DNA of 40,917 bases from positions 1 through 40,917 of the forward strand of contig JAJFKG010000034.1 of assembly GCA_021773335.1 (NCBI GenBank). Direction: 5' to 3'. The position numbers and the translations under genes were made by a program. Each line of letters starts with the position of its first letter. Within the stretch, counting starts at the first letter, position 1. Below the pieces are notes generated by a model. The model did no database searches, was not told where the DNA came from, and saw only the letters and a list, made by a program, of their open reading frames with translations. The DNA comes from Gammaproteobacteria bacterium. GTDB taxonomy: Bacteria > Pseudomonadota > Gammaproteobacteria > JAJFKG01. Shown here piece after piece: positions 26,223-34,145 of the stretch.

Positions 26223-27266
26223 TTACCCAACAACATTCACTTCCGGTTCAAGCTCGATCCCAAAGCGTTGTGTAACACTGTCGCGTATCTCATTAGCCAG
26301 CTGTAAGATCTCCTGACCACTGCCACCACCATAATTGACGAGGACCAATGCCTGTTGCGCATGTACGCCAACATTACCTTGACGTTTGCCTTTCCAACCG
26401 CATTGTTCGATCAACCAAGCCGCAGGGATTTTGACTTTGCCATGTTCACCGTCGATAGCAAAGTAGGGCATGTCCGGGTATTGCGACTGTAAATCAGCAA
26501 AGACGGCATAATCGACTTGCGGATTTTTGAAAAAACTCCCCGCGTTACCGAGCTTATTTGGATCGGGCAGCTTGCTACGACGGATTTTAATCACTGCATC
26601 ACTGACTGTTTGCAGCGCTATAGCATTGTCATTAACACCCATCTCTGCCAAGGCTTCACGTAGACCACGGTAATCAATCTGAAAATGTGGTTGTTTACGC
26701 AATTTCAATGTCACATTGCAAATCACGTATTGTCCACGATAGTCACGCTTAAACACACTGTCACGATAGCCAAACTCACAATCAAGCTTATTGAAAATAC
26801 GTAACTTACCCGACTCGATATGCAACGCGTCGAGCTGCTCGAAGACGTGCTTAATTTCGACGCCGTAAGCACCAATATTTTGCATCGGCGCAGCACCGAC
26901 TGAACCTGGGATCAAGGATAAGTTTTCAATACCACCATAACCATGATGGATACAAAAGCGCACCAGATCATGCCACTGTTCGCCAGCACCCACCTTGACC
27001 CAAGCGTGCTCGTCAGTTTCATCGACAACCTCAATGCCAGGCAAATCTAATTTAACGACTAAGCCATCAATAAGCGCCTGGCTGAATAAGACATTACTGC
27101 CACCGCCGAGTATCACCAGACGCTGTTTGCGTGCCGCCTCACTCGCCAGCAATGCTGCCAATTTTGCCTGACTATCTACACGCGCAAAATATTTCGCCTT
27201 GGCATCAATAGCAAAAGTGTTCAAACTCAATAGTGAGAAATTTTCTTGAATGTTGTCGTAACTCAT
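26223..27266 (-). CDS. murB: UDP-N-acetylenolpyruvoylglucosamine reductase MurB
   Basis: The 347-aa product is a type I (E. coli-like) MurB, the FAD enzyme that reduces enolpyruvyl-UDP-GlcNAc to UDP-MurNAc with NADPH in peptidoglycan synthesis. FAD-binding motifs are LVILGGGSNVLF and LSLIPGSVGAAPMQNIGAYG. Catalytic segments are GYRDSVFK, KLGNAGSFFKNP with the proton-donor Ser, and the C-terminal EPEVNVVG with the catalytic Glu. It is monocistronic here; the ribosome-binding site before the ATG is weak. A family-A REP element lies about 110 nt upstream. Confidence 0.97.
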   Translation of the reverse strand: MSYDNIQENFSLLSLNTFAIDAKAKYFARVDSQAKLAALLASEAARKQRLVILGGGSNVLFSQALIDGLVVKLDLPGIEVVDETDEHAWVKVGAGEQWHDLVRFCIHHGYGGIENLSLIPGSVGAAPMQNIGAYGVEIKHVFEQLDALHIESGKLRIFNKLDCEFGYRDSVFKRDYRGQYVICNVTLKLRKQPHFQIDYRGLREALAEMGVNDNAIALQTVSDAVIKIRRSKLPDPNKLGNAGSFFKNPQVDYAVFADLQSQYPDMPYFAIDGEHGKVKIPAAWLIEQCGWKGKRQGNVGVHAQQALVLVNYGGGSGQEILQLANEIRDSVTQRFGIELEPEVNVVG

Positions 27267-27378
27267 TGTTTTATTCAGTATTCCTTGCGCACGCTATAGG
27301 CTAACGTTTAGGTTGGCGCGAATCAAAACTCACACCTGTCATAGAGGATAGCCCCGCAAATTGCTTATATTTAATCCT

Positions 27379-27472
27379 GTAGCCCGGATAAGCGCGGCAC
27401 GCGCGCCATCCGGGGAGGGTGTGTGTCACTGCTGTTCCCGGATGACGCGCGTGCCGCGCTTATCCGGGCTAC
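27379..27472. repeat. REP-like element, family A
   Basis: A 94-nt imperfect palindrome bounded by GTAGCCCGGATAAGCGC and GCGCTTATCCGGGCTAC, with inner arms CATCCGGGG and CCCGGATG. It is very similar to 17751-17844 and 40666-40759. It lies in the 500-nt gap between divergent murB and the Fic gene. Confidence 0.85.
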
Positions 27473-27677
27473 GTGAGCGATGTTAGCCTCGATAATCTCC
27501 CCTCCAACAAGCCCCGCAGTCTACCATTTTTCCCTTTGCTTGGAATGCCTTGATGCGCTGGATGAAGCCCCACGACGCTGTCTAGCAAATAACGCTATCT
27601 GAATCAATCGCTTACACGCTCAACGCACATCCAACTGCGGATTCTGGGATAATCGAGGGTATGAACCGGGGATCTAA

Positions 27678-27753
27678 TGTCCTTTAAAACGAATTATGTC
27701 CTAAAAATAGATTGATCATGTCCCTTAAATGCGCTAGTTTAGGTTAAAGGACA
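27678..27753. promoter_or_regulatory. Cluster of TGTCCTTTAA-type motifs upstream of the Fic gene
   Basis: TGTCCTTTAA (27678), TGTCCTAAAA (27697) and TGTCCCTTAAA (27719) are direct copies 19 and 22 nt apart. TTAAAGGACA (27744) is the inverted copy, six bases before the ribosome-binding site. Two further inverted copies lie inside the gene at 27990-27999 and 28001-28010. This looks like an operator array for a winged-helix protein, possibly the N-terminal domain of the Fic protein itself. Confidence 0.6.
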
Positions 27754-27766
27754 CAAGAGAGTGAAC

Positions 27767-29137
27767 ATGACACAAGAAATTGAGCAGCAAAACGAAGCGA
27801 TTATCACCCTTCTGGATAAATACCCTGAAGGGCTTTCTCGTGGACAAGTTTCTGAAAAACTTAGCTTCTCCATCAATGACAAGACCTTGCAAAGGCGATT
27901 AGCGGCACTCGTCAATGATGGCAGGATAGCCAAAATAGGTGAACGAAAGGCGACTCGCTATCACCCACTTGAGGCCTCTATAGAGACAGATAAAGGACAC
28001 TTAAAGGACACGGAAACCAATATATTCAGTCCTAAAAGCCAGGAAAAGCTTAAATTCTTGGAGACATCGCTCCATGCACGGGAAAAAGTGTCCTATACCC
28101 GTGATTTTTTGGACGCCTATGTCCCTAATCAAAGTCAATACGTTCCTAAAAAGATACGAGAAGCGCTCTTTCAAGAAGGTAAACGCTTCGATGAGCAGTT
28201 GGCGGCGGGCACTTATGCTCGGCAAATCTGTCAGCGGCTTTTGATTGACCTGTCCTACAACTCCAGCCGTCTGGAAGGCAATACCTACTCCCGCTTGGAT
28301 ACACAAAAGCTAGTGGAGGAAGGCATATCTGCAAAGGGCAAGGTTCATGAAGAAACTGTGATGATCATGAACCATAAGGAAGCCATCCTGTTTCTGGTGG
28401 AAAATGCCCAGGATATAGAGCTTAACAGTCTGACCATTCGTAATTTGCACTACTTGCTGTCACAAGATTTGCTCGCCAACCCTCAAGCGTGTGGTAATAT
28501 CCGAACACTGGAAGTGGATATCAGCCAATCCACTTATAAACCGTTGGCTAATCCCCATGTTTTAAAGGAACTCTTTGAGCTGATTTTACAAAAAGCAAAA
28601 AAGGTCAAAGATCCGTTTGAGCAAGCTTTCTTCCTATTAGTTCATCTTTCCTATTTGCAGGCATTCGAGGACGTAAACAAAAGAACATCTCGCTTGAGCT
28701 GCAATATCCCGTTTATTAAAGGCAATTTGTGTCCGCTCAGCTTTACTGATGTAGCGCGGGATGATTACACTGCCGCGCTTCTATCCATTTACGAGAAAAA
28801 TGATGTTGGGCCGATGCTAGAGCTTTTTGCCTGGGCATATTCCCGCACTTGCGAGCAATACGGCGTGGTTAAAAAAGCACTCGGAGAAATTGACGCTTTT
28901 CGCATCCAGTACAGACAACATCGAAAGGCCATCATGGGTCAAATCGTTAAACAAGGTTTACATGGCTCAGCGGCAGAAGAACTGATAGAAAATTACTGCC
29001 AAGAGCAAGGGATCGAAGATATTGATAAATTTACCGCCATGACGTTGGCTGATCTCAGCACCCTCCATGCTGGCGCAATTATCGGTCTCAGAATAACAGA
29101 AGCGCAGCTCGAAACATGGCTATCAAACAAGCCGTGA
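27767..29137 (+). CDS. Fic family protein with N-terminal winged helix and non-canonical Fic motif
   Basis: The 456-aa protein has a winged-helix domain (about residues 10-62, YPEGLSRGQVSEKLSFS...TLQRRLAALVNDGRIAKIGERKATRY) and then a Fic domain. An inhibitory-helix motif (S/T)xxxE(G/N) is seen as SSRLEGN with E170. The Fic active-site loop reads LQAFEDVNKRTSRL. Compared with HPFxxGNGRxxR the catalytic His is Gln (Q298), and both Gly are changed (Val, Lys), while Phe, Asp, Asn and Arg are kept. Canonical AMP transfer needs that His, so activity is doubtful or different. The ATG at 27767 follows AAGAGAG; a GTG two codons earlier is possible. DNA-binding autoregulation is suggested by the repeated motifs upstream. 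Loss of function by decay seems unlikely because the frame is intact. Confidence 0.88.
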   Translation: MTQEIEQQNEAIITLLDKYPEGLSRGQVSEKLSFSINDKTLQRRLAALVNDGRIAKIGERKATRYHPLEASIETDKGHLKDTETNIFSPKSQEKLKFLETSLHAREKVSYTRDFLDAYVPNQSQYVPKKIREALFQEGKRFDEQLAAGTYARQICQRLLIDLSYNSSRLEGNTYSRLDTQKLVEEGISAKGKVHEETVMIMNHKEAILFLVENAQDIELNSLTIRNLHYLLSQDLLANPQACGNIRTLEVDISQSTYKPLANPHVLKELFELILQKAKKVKDPFEQAFFLLVHLSYLQAFEDVNKRTSRLSCNIPFIKGNLCPLSFTDVARDDYTAALLSIYEKNDVGPMLELFAWAYSRTCEQYGVVKKALGEIDAFRIQYRQHRKAIMGQIVKQGLHGSAAEELIENYCQEQGIEDIDKFTAMTLADLSTLHAGAIIGLRITEAQLETWLSNKP

Positions 29138-29213
29138 CATGTTCCCTTTAAGCGGCAAGTGCTGCGTTTCTCGCCAAGCTGGAGCATACGCTAATTTCGC
29201 GCCGATCTGTCAG

Positions 29214-29246
29214 AGTCTTGATAAGCACTACGCGCTTATCAAGACT
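29214..29246. repeat. Inverted repeat downstream of the Fic gene
   Basis: AGTCTTGATAAGC (29214-29226) and GCTTATCAAGACT (29234-29246) are perfect 13-bp complements with a 7-nt loop. The arms share TTGATAAGC with family-B REP units. It lies between the converging Fic gene and the frameshifted small gene and may terminate transcription from either side. Confidence 0.6.
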
Positions 29247-29279
29247 CAACATTTAGGTGTTATGGGTTTACCACGTCAC

Positions 29280-29554
29280 TTATTGAATACAACACGTTGG
29301 TGCACCATCAGCAATATCAGTGGAACCGCTACTACGTGATGCCTGGCCATTCAGTGCTGTTTCATCATCACTAGATGCCGTATCCTCATCGCTATCGCTC
29401 GGTGGCGTTTCAATTTCAAGCCTAGGTGGCGAAGTTATTGGTATTACCGACGGTGTCGAAGAAGATGAGGCTGATCTTCCCCTAAATTACGTACATCAGC
29501 AACTGTTAACGCCCCATTACAAATTTTTGCCTTAATATCGTCTTGCCATGCCAT
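29280..29554 (-). pseudogene. Frameshifted small Ser/Asp/Glu-rich protein ending in a CaaX-like CCIQ
   Basis: Read on the minus strand, an ATG at 29554 with a strong TAGGAG ribosome-binding site opens a frame MAWQDDIKAKICNGALTVAD... that stops after 36 codons at 29444. In the -1 frame the reading continues from the same region as SASSSSTPSVIPITSPPRLE, an acidic Ser/Asp/Glu-rich stretch, to ...GAPTCCIQ and a stop at 29280. A one-base change near the GGGG run around 29475-29485 would join them into a protein of about 90 aa. The C-terminal Cys-Cys-Ile-Gln fits a eukaryotic CaaX prenylation box, as used by some Legionella effectors. It may be a real frameshift, a sequencing error, or programmed slippage. 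Function is unknown. Confidence 0.55.
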
Positions 29555-29777
29555 GTTAACTGTCTCCTAAATAATCCAAGGGTTATGTGCTTGCGCATTA
29601 AGCTTCGCTAGCAACTTGCCAGAAGTTAAAGTTTGTTATGCTGAGACGACCGTGTCTGAAAGATCACATTCCTGTGGAGGGCTTGTTCTTACTGGTGTTA
29701 CGAGCAGTGATAGCCAGTTTAGGTAAGAACGGTGTAGCCGTGTGTTTGATGCAAGCTTGGCGGCTACCTCAATCCTG
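29555..29777 (-). ncRNA. Structured leader (or second small RNA) upstream of the CaaX-like gene
   Basis: On the minus strand the transcript predicted from the -10 at 29784-29789 would begin near 29777 and contain several hairpins before the ATG at 29554. These are GTAGCCG/CGGCTAC (29734-29740 with 29761-29767), GTTCTTAC/GTAAGAAC (29685-29692 with 29723-29730) and CACA-GGAA-TGTG near 29665-29676. The last resembles the CACA-GGA-TGTG hairpin of the small RNA at 33935-34140. No terminator with a T-run is seen, so a 5' leader is more likely than an independent RNA. Confidence 0.4.
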
Positions 29778-29783
29778 GTCAGG

Positions 29784-29852
29784 ATGCTACCAAATCATCG
29801 TTTAAACCGATGTAGGTTATATCTCAAAGATTTGTGAGAGATCTCGCACAAG
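29784..29852 (-). promoter_or_regulatory. Promoter with 22-bp palindromic upstream site (copy 2)
   Basis: A 22-bp palindrome at 29831-29852 (core TGTGAGAGATCTCGCACA) matches the one at 34194-34215 at 20 of 22 positions. On the minus strand 41 nt separate it from TAGCAT (29784-29789), preceded by TTTGG, as in the other copy (TTTGG then TAAGAT, 42 nt). The conserved spacing shows that palindrome and -10 work together. Confidence 0.65.
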
Positions 29853-30200
29853 AAAATTAATTTTTGCGTATCTAATGAACCGATCTGGTGGTAATTGCCT
29901 AATTTATATGAAATTTTCAAGTGGCTAAAAAAGGGTTTTTTTCTGTTTGTATTTTGTGCAGTAAATCTTTTTAGTTGAAGTGTCCCATTTTGCTGAGAAA
30001 AGTTCGTTTGCTGTTCGTGTGTTAATGGCTATTAGGGCTTAATCTCTGTGCTTGTTAGACTCCTGCAGATGCAGAGAGTCATGAGTTAGAATTTTTCTAA
30101 GAAAATAACATAACTCATTGATTATAGATGGTTCTGAGCGTGAAGCCAAAACCTAAGGTCTCGTGGCTCCAGCACCAACTAGCAAAAACAGTTTGGTTTA

Positions 30201-30233
30201 CTTAAGGATATCTTAAGCTCTCTTGGTTAGAAT
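30201..30233 (+). promoter_or_regulatory. PmrA box and -10 upstream of the 1200-residue orphan gene
   Basis: CTTAAG-GATAT-CTTAAG (30201-30217) is a perfect match to the PmrA box YTTAAK-N5-YTTAAK. Ten bases later TAGAAT (30228-30233) serves as -10, placing the box over the -35 position as expected for activation. The same layout occurs at 34259 and 39847. The 29853-30200 stretch before it holds no gene, only AT-rich DNA and a small GACTC..GAGTC hairpin near 30058-30080. Confidence 0.8.
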
Positions 30234-30308
30234 ATGCTTCGGTTATAATACCTTGATTTTTAATTTATTTAAGCAGATGGGCAAATGGCCGGCTGACAGA
30301 GGCTGGCG

Positions 30309-33300
30309 TTGTTTTTACATGAGCGTAATGAAACGACTAAAGGCGGTGAGTACTCAGTGTTTACTAAACAAGAGGTCATAGACCACAGAATTACACCGAT
30401 AGCGGCGAGGCTTGAGCAAGTCTTGCAGTTGTCCGCACTTGCACAGCAGGAACACGCAGCTCTAAAAAACCAGATTGAGTCCTTGCGTGAAGATCTACTA
30501 GCGTTGCGTGCTCGGCTCGCTGCTGGTACCCAAGAAGCAAATACTGAACTTAACGCCCAATTAGCCAGCACAGCCTGGCAAAATGCACAAGCACAACGCC
30601 ATCCGCAAGAAGGCGATAGAACAACGCTTGTTGCAAGACGAGGTGCAATTCGTCAGTGTTTTGGTGAAATAAACAAAACTGTACTTGGCCAAACCGATGA
30701 GCATGGTTCCGTTGGTTATGCTTTATATGATGCATTGGCTTTATTGGGTGAATTGCATCCCGCTAATGCTACTGTGGATCCTGATTCGATTCCGGATGGT
30801 TTAAGTGGGGGTGATTACCTTGACATTGGGAGAAACCCAATGGCGGTTTCTCCCTGCATAGAAGCACAAAACTCAGAGGCACAACAATTAGAGCCTTATA
30901 TTGTCCTTCCTGATGGCAAATTAGCTTTGATCACTACTGCGATAGAAGAATTTGCCAAACTAAGGAGTGGGAGTGAAGCATCAGAGTTTTCAAGTTTTAA
31001 CGAAGTGCAACGTAGATTTGTCCAGTGTGCGATTGATAAGAAAGCCTCTGGTGTCATCGGACATACTGTGCAAGAGATCGCAACGGCTTTATTAAACCCA
31101 CAAACAATACAAAACGCAGCCCGCCCTGCATTAACCAATCTAGATGCGCTTTTAACTCAAGACTATGTTGGAGGGATTTCAAAAAATGTTATCTTGACAG
31201 CGCTTCAACCACGCCTATCAACAAATGCAACACCGCAGCGCCAGCCTAATGAAGCTGATGAGGCTTATTGTCAGCGTCTGGCGCAAAGCGGAGACCCAAC
31301 ACTTGATAATGCAATTACCACGCGGTGTGTTGCGACTGATATAAACAGGACTAATCTCAATCCTAGACAAACACAACCAGGTGCAGGTGCGAATGACCAA
31401 ACCAATCAGTCGCAGAACAGATATTCAGCGCAAGAGTTAGGTCAGAAACCAAGCTTAGTTACGGCTTTACGCCTGTATAATCAACTTCAGCGTGTGGTTA
31501 CTCTGCTGGAGACTGCACACAATAACCTGCAAAACAGCAATCCGGAAAAAGCTGCTGTCAATGAGTTAAAAGACAAATTAAAAGCTATAGCTGAGAAGTT
31601 AATAGATGATGCAGAAGATGATTATAAAGACGAGTTGTTACCGCAAAGTCGTATAGCGGCAGTTTTGGGTGATACTACTATTGATGAGTTGCGTGTAAGT
31701 GCAACTACTCGCTTAGAACAAGCTCAAGCCGGAAGCTCTTCAAACGGAGCGGCTATTAGCTTAACTCGAGCAGCCTATCTTGTGTTAGATTTTCTGGGGC
31801 AATTGCAGCCGAAGAATACATATACATTCGATTCAAGTAAATTTAGTAGGCCAAGTGTCCCTACCGCAATGCGTGGCGACGGTATTGTTGCTAACCCACA
31901 CGACTCTCGCTTTATCACACTGCCTGATGGACGCGTTTGTGACATTTCCTATGAAGGTCGCAATAGTAGCGGAACATTGCATGGTTTGATCAACGTTCTA
32001 ACGGCTCATGTGGGTGCTGACGTCATTGAGGGACGTGAGCATCCTGTTGATACATTTGCAGCACTAACTATACCTGGTACTGATGCACTTAACTTAACTG
32101 TTCGGGAGATTGAACAATTGGTTCTCACCGCACGGGAAAAGCTGGCTGCGCAGCGCGTACCAATTATACGTGAACTGAGTAAGGTAAAGCAGTTATTAGA
32201 GGTAACAGGGCTTCGGCTTTTAATTGGAGCTACAAACAGTGCTTCGCCAGCATCTGGTGCTAGTCAATCAGAAGAAAAACCGATAACCGAAATTCTAGAT
32301 GAGTTAGTGGCAGCATTAACTGGTAGTAAGTCTCTGACTTCAGCTCAGCTTGAGTTTGTGACGGGTATTAGAACAAAGCTGCTTGGTAAGCTTAAGCAAA
32401 CAGGTGATGGTGCTGCTCCAGAGCAGGTTAAAGAAAAGGTATATGAGGCGCTCGTCGCACTTAGTCTAGCCTATCCGAATACTCGGATAGATATAGTTAG
32501 TCGAGAGAAACTCTTTGTTGACACACCCGGTGCGATAGTATTGTCGAATGGCTACATCGTAAAAGTTGTTGAGTTCATCAAGGCTAATCAAATTGACTAT
32601 TACGGACCAAATAGAGAAAGCCAAGCACCAGGTCAACTCAGTGAAGAGGAAACCACGAAGGCGAGGTATGAACAAAAAAATCCCTTAGCTAACCCGGCTG
32701 ATCGCCAGATACTACATGCAATGGATGTTGCTCGGATTTTAGAGCAGGCATATGCCTTAGGTATACCCGCATTAGATATGAGTAACATATGCACGGAGGT
32801 TACAAAGTACCCAGGTGGTGATTCAACTTACGTTAAAAAGTATGCTGATCTGACACAAGCAGGTGGTGTCTTGCGTGATTATCAATCTAAATTGGCTGGC
32901 ATTGAACGTGCCTTAACAGGACTTGAATCACAACTCGCTGCCTCTTTGTCACAAAACCAAGAAGTCCAACAAGCACTCACAGAAGCACAAACTAAAAAAA
33001 CAGCACTGCAACAAAAAATAAGTGCTTTGCAAACAGCAGTCCATGAATATCGAACCTTGCTTGATGCCCAACCAAGGCCTGCTGATTTCGCAGCACAATT
33101 AGCTGCAAAAAAACAAGCGATCGAAACGGCGAAAACTCAATGCCAAACAGCGTTGAGTGTGGTTGAAGCGGCAGTACGACAAGCACAACAAGTTATTAGT
33201 GCTCAAACCCCACCAAACAACTCCGATCGTCAGCGTAGCGTACGCTTGCCTAGTCAGCTGAGTTTTACCGCGCCAAATACCGTACGTCGACTAAAACACT

Positions 33301-33911
33301 TTTGTGAAGCGTCACAACACCGTGATGGTAGCGAATGGAAACTGATTGAAGAGCCAAATACAAGTAGGCCGCATGGAGAACGTAAAACGATCGTTGAAGT
33401 CAAGCGGGTAGTGCGTGATAGCGCTGGCAATGTTGTTACTGGAAGTGACGGAAGGCCGCGCACTCGAACAAACAAACTGACATGCCAGAGTAATGACATT
33501 TATCCCAGCGATCAATCTTTAGCGGGATATAAAGACGCTTTACAGCTCGCGAGCGCAAGTGGTTTGCAGCCTGGTGAAAAAGTTGAAATCCTGAATCCTG
33601 AAAAGATTCAGTCGAGCGTGCTCAAAGACCTCATTAGGCACGTGCTTGGTCTTGATCAGGTGGGGACGAGTCCTGGCTATTATATTCCCAATCTCGAAAC
33701 AATCCTTAATATGCCGAATAATAGGGCATTGAGAACGGAATTAGATCAAGCAGTTGCGGCCTTGGGTGATAGTAGCATCACGACGGTAACTGCCTTTAAT
33801 AATGATTTACGTAATTCTGTGACAGATAATCGTTACAGTGCGTTTTATCATGGTGGGGGATCACAATCACAGTCACAACAACAACAACAACAATCGCAGC
33901 CAGAGCCATAA
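30309..33911 (+). CDS. 1200-residue orphan protein under a PmrA box, candidate secreted effector
   Basis: I do not recognise a family. The 1200-aa product starts with a coiled coil (RLEQVLQLSALAQQEHAALKNQIESLREDLLALRARLAA) and has a second one at about 860-960. It ends in a Gln/Ser tail (SQSQSQQQQQQSQPEP). Three segments look like diverged copies of one domain, each a helix (YALYDALALLGELHP, AAYLVLDFLGQLQP, VYEALVALSLAYP; from about 136, 488 and 710) followed by a strand pair (YIVLPDGKLALI, FITLPDGRVCDI, AIVLSNGYIVKV). No signal peptide or membrane helix is seen. The start is uncertain: TTG at 30309 has GAGG six bases upstream; GTG at 30357 has GGTGAG. A perfect PmrA box, size and coiled coils suggest a Dot/Icm-type effector; this is inference. 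Confidence 0.7.
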   Translation: MFLHERNETTKGGEYSVFTKQEVIDHRITPIAARLEQVLQLSALAQQEHAALKNQIESLREDLLALRARLAAGTQEANTELNAQLASTAWQNAQAQRHPQEGDRTTLVARRGAIRQCFGEINKTVLGQTDEHGSVGYALYDALALLGELHPANATVDPDSIPDGLSGGDYLDIGRNPMAVSPCIEAQNSEAQQLEPYIVLPDGKLALITTAIEEFAKLRSGSEASEFSSFNEVQRRFVQCAIDKKASGVIGHTVQEIATALLNPQTIQNAARPALTNLDALLTQDYVGGISKNVILTALQPRLSTNATPQRQPNEADEAYCQRLAQSGDPTLDNAITTRCVATDINRTNLNPRQTQPGAGANDQTNQSQNRYSAQELGQKPSLVTALRLYNQLQRVVTLLETAHNNLQNSNPEKAAVNELKDKLKAIAEKLIDDAEDDYKDELLPQSRIAAVLGDTTIDELRVSATTRLEQAQAGSSSNGAAISLTRAAYLVLDFLGQLQPKNTYTFDSSKFSRPSVPTAMRGDGIVANPHDSRFITLPDGRVCDISYEGRNSSGTLHGLINVLTAHVGADVIEGREHPVDTFAALTIPGTDALNLTVREIEQLVLTAREKLAAQRVPIIRELSKVKQLLEVTGLRLLIGATNSASPASGASQSEEKPITEILDELVAALTGSKSLTSAQLEFVTGIRTKLLGKLKQTGDGAAPEQVKEKVYEALVALSLAYPNTRIDIVSREKLFVDTPGAIVLSNGYIVKVVEFIKANQIDYYGPNRESQAPGQLSEEETTKARYEQKNPLANPADRQILHAMDVARILEQAYALGIPALDMSNICTEVTKYPGGDSTYVKKYADLTQAGGVLRDYQSKLAGIERALTGLESQLAASLSQNQEVQQALTEAQTKKTALQQKISALQTAVHEYRTLLDAQPRPADFAAQLAAKKQAIETAKTQCQTALSVVEAAVRQAQQVISAQTPPNNSDRQRSVRLPSQLSFTAPNTVRRLKHFCEASQHRDGSEWKLIEEPNTSRPHGERKTIVEVKRVVRDSAGNVVTGSDGRPRTRTNKLTCQSNDIYPSDQSLAGYKDALQLASASGLQPGEKVEILNPEKIQSSVLKDLIRHVLGLDQVGTSPGYYIPNLETILNMPNNRALRTELDQAVAALGDSSITTVTAFNNDLRNSVTDNRYSAFYHGGGSQSQSQQQQQQSQPEP

Positions 33912-33934
33912 CCATCGTAGTGTTTTTCTCGGGC

Positions 33935-33960
33935 AAAAAAAACTGCCATCCTTGGCAGTT
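33935..33960 (-). terminator. Rho-independent terminator of the CsrB-like RNA
   Basis: An 8-bp perfect stem with AGGA tetraloop followed by a run of eight T on the minus strand (A-run 33935-33942 on the plus strand). On the plus strand no T-run follows the hairpin, so it terminates minus-strand transcription only. Confidence 0.85.
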
Positions 33961-34140
33961 ACCTCTGATACTATCCCTGCATGTTGAGAGTGAATGAAGA
34001 AAGAAGAGGGGACATCCTTGTCCCGCGAGTTCACATCCTGTGGGTGGCTAACTCCTTTAGCCAAATCCTTTAAGAAATCCTGTCCGCGTATCCGTGCATG
34101 ACGGGCTATCCGTGAAATGAATTGCTCCTGCAAATCGTGA
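33935..34140 (-). ncRNA. CsrB/RsmY/RsmZ-type small RNA (CsrA-binding), about 205 nt
   Basis: Read on the minus strand, five perfect hairpins present GGA in the loop: TTGC-AGGA-GCAA (34122-34133), TGGCTAA-AGGAG-TTAGCCA (34045-34063), CACA-GGA-TGTG (34032-34042), GGGACA-AGGA-TGTCCC (34009-34024) and AACTGCCA-AGGA-TGGCAGTT (33941-33960). The last is followed by eight T and so is also the terminator. Further single-stranded GGA copies lie between (ACGGAT twice, ACAGGAT, AAAGGAT, AGGGAT). A(N)GGA in hairpin loops is the known recognition element of CsrA/RsmA, and arrays of it define CsrB, RsmY and RsmZ, which titrate CsrA. A -10 (TAAGAT, 34146-34151) and an upstream 22-bp palindrome place the 5' end near 34140. 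No credible protein is encoded. The RNA name depends on orthology I cannot test. Confidence 0.8.
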
Positions 34141-34145
34141 GCAAG

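Noticed and set aside
29320..29535. Plus-strand frame rich in Ser and Gly
   Set aside because: It is the antisense shadow of the frameshifted CCIQ gene, which has the ribosome-binding site and the better composition.
29638..29806. Plus-strand frame of 55 codons (MLRRPCLKDH...)
   Set aside because: No ribosome-binding site, and it lies antisense to the hairpin-rich leader; probably chance.
30086..30100. TTAGAATTTTTCTAA as a Legionella LetA-type site
   Set aside because: One base longer than the TNAGAAATTTCTNA consensus, in AT-rich DNA, and not linked to a promoter of a regulatory RNA.
30277..30380. ATG at 30277 as start of the 1200-residue protein
   Set aside because: It is in another frame and stops after 34 codons.
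33873..34133. Minus-strand frame of 86 codons starting at TTG
   Set aside because: No ribosome-binding site, runs through the terminator and the GGA hairpins of the CsrB-like RNA, and continues into the antisense of the Gln tail of the upstream gene.
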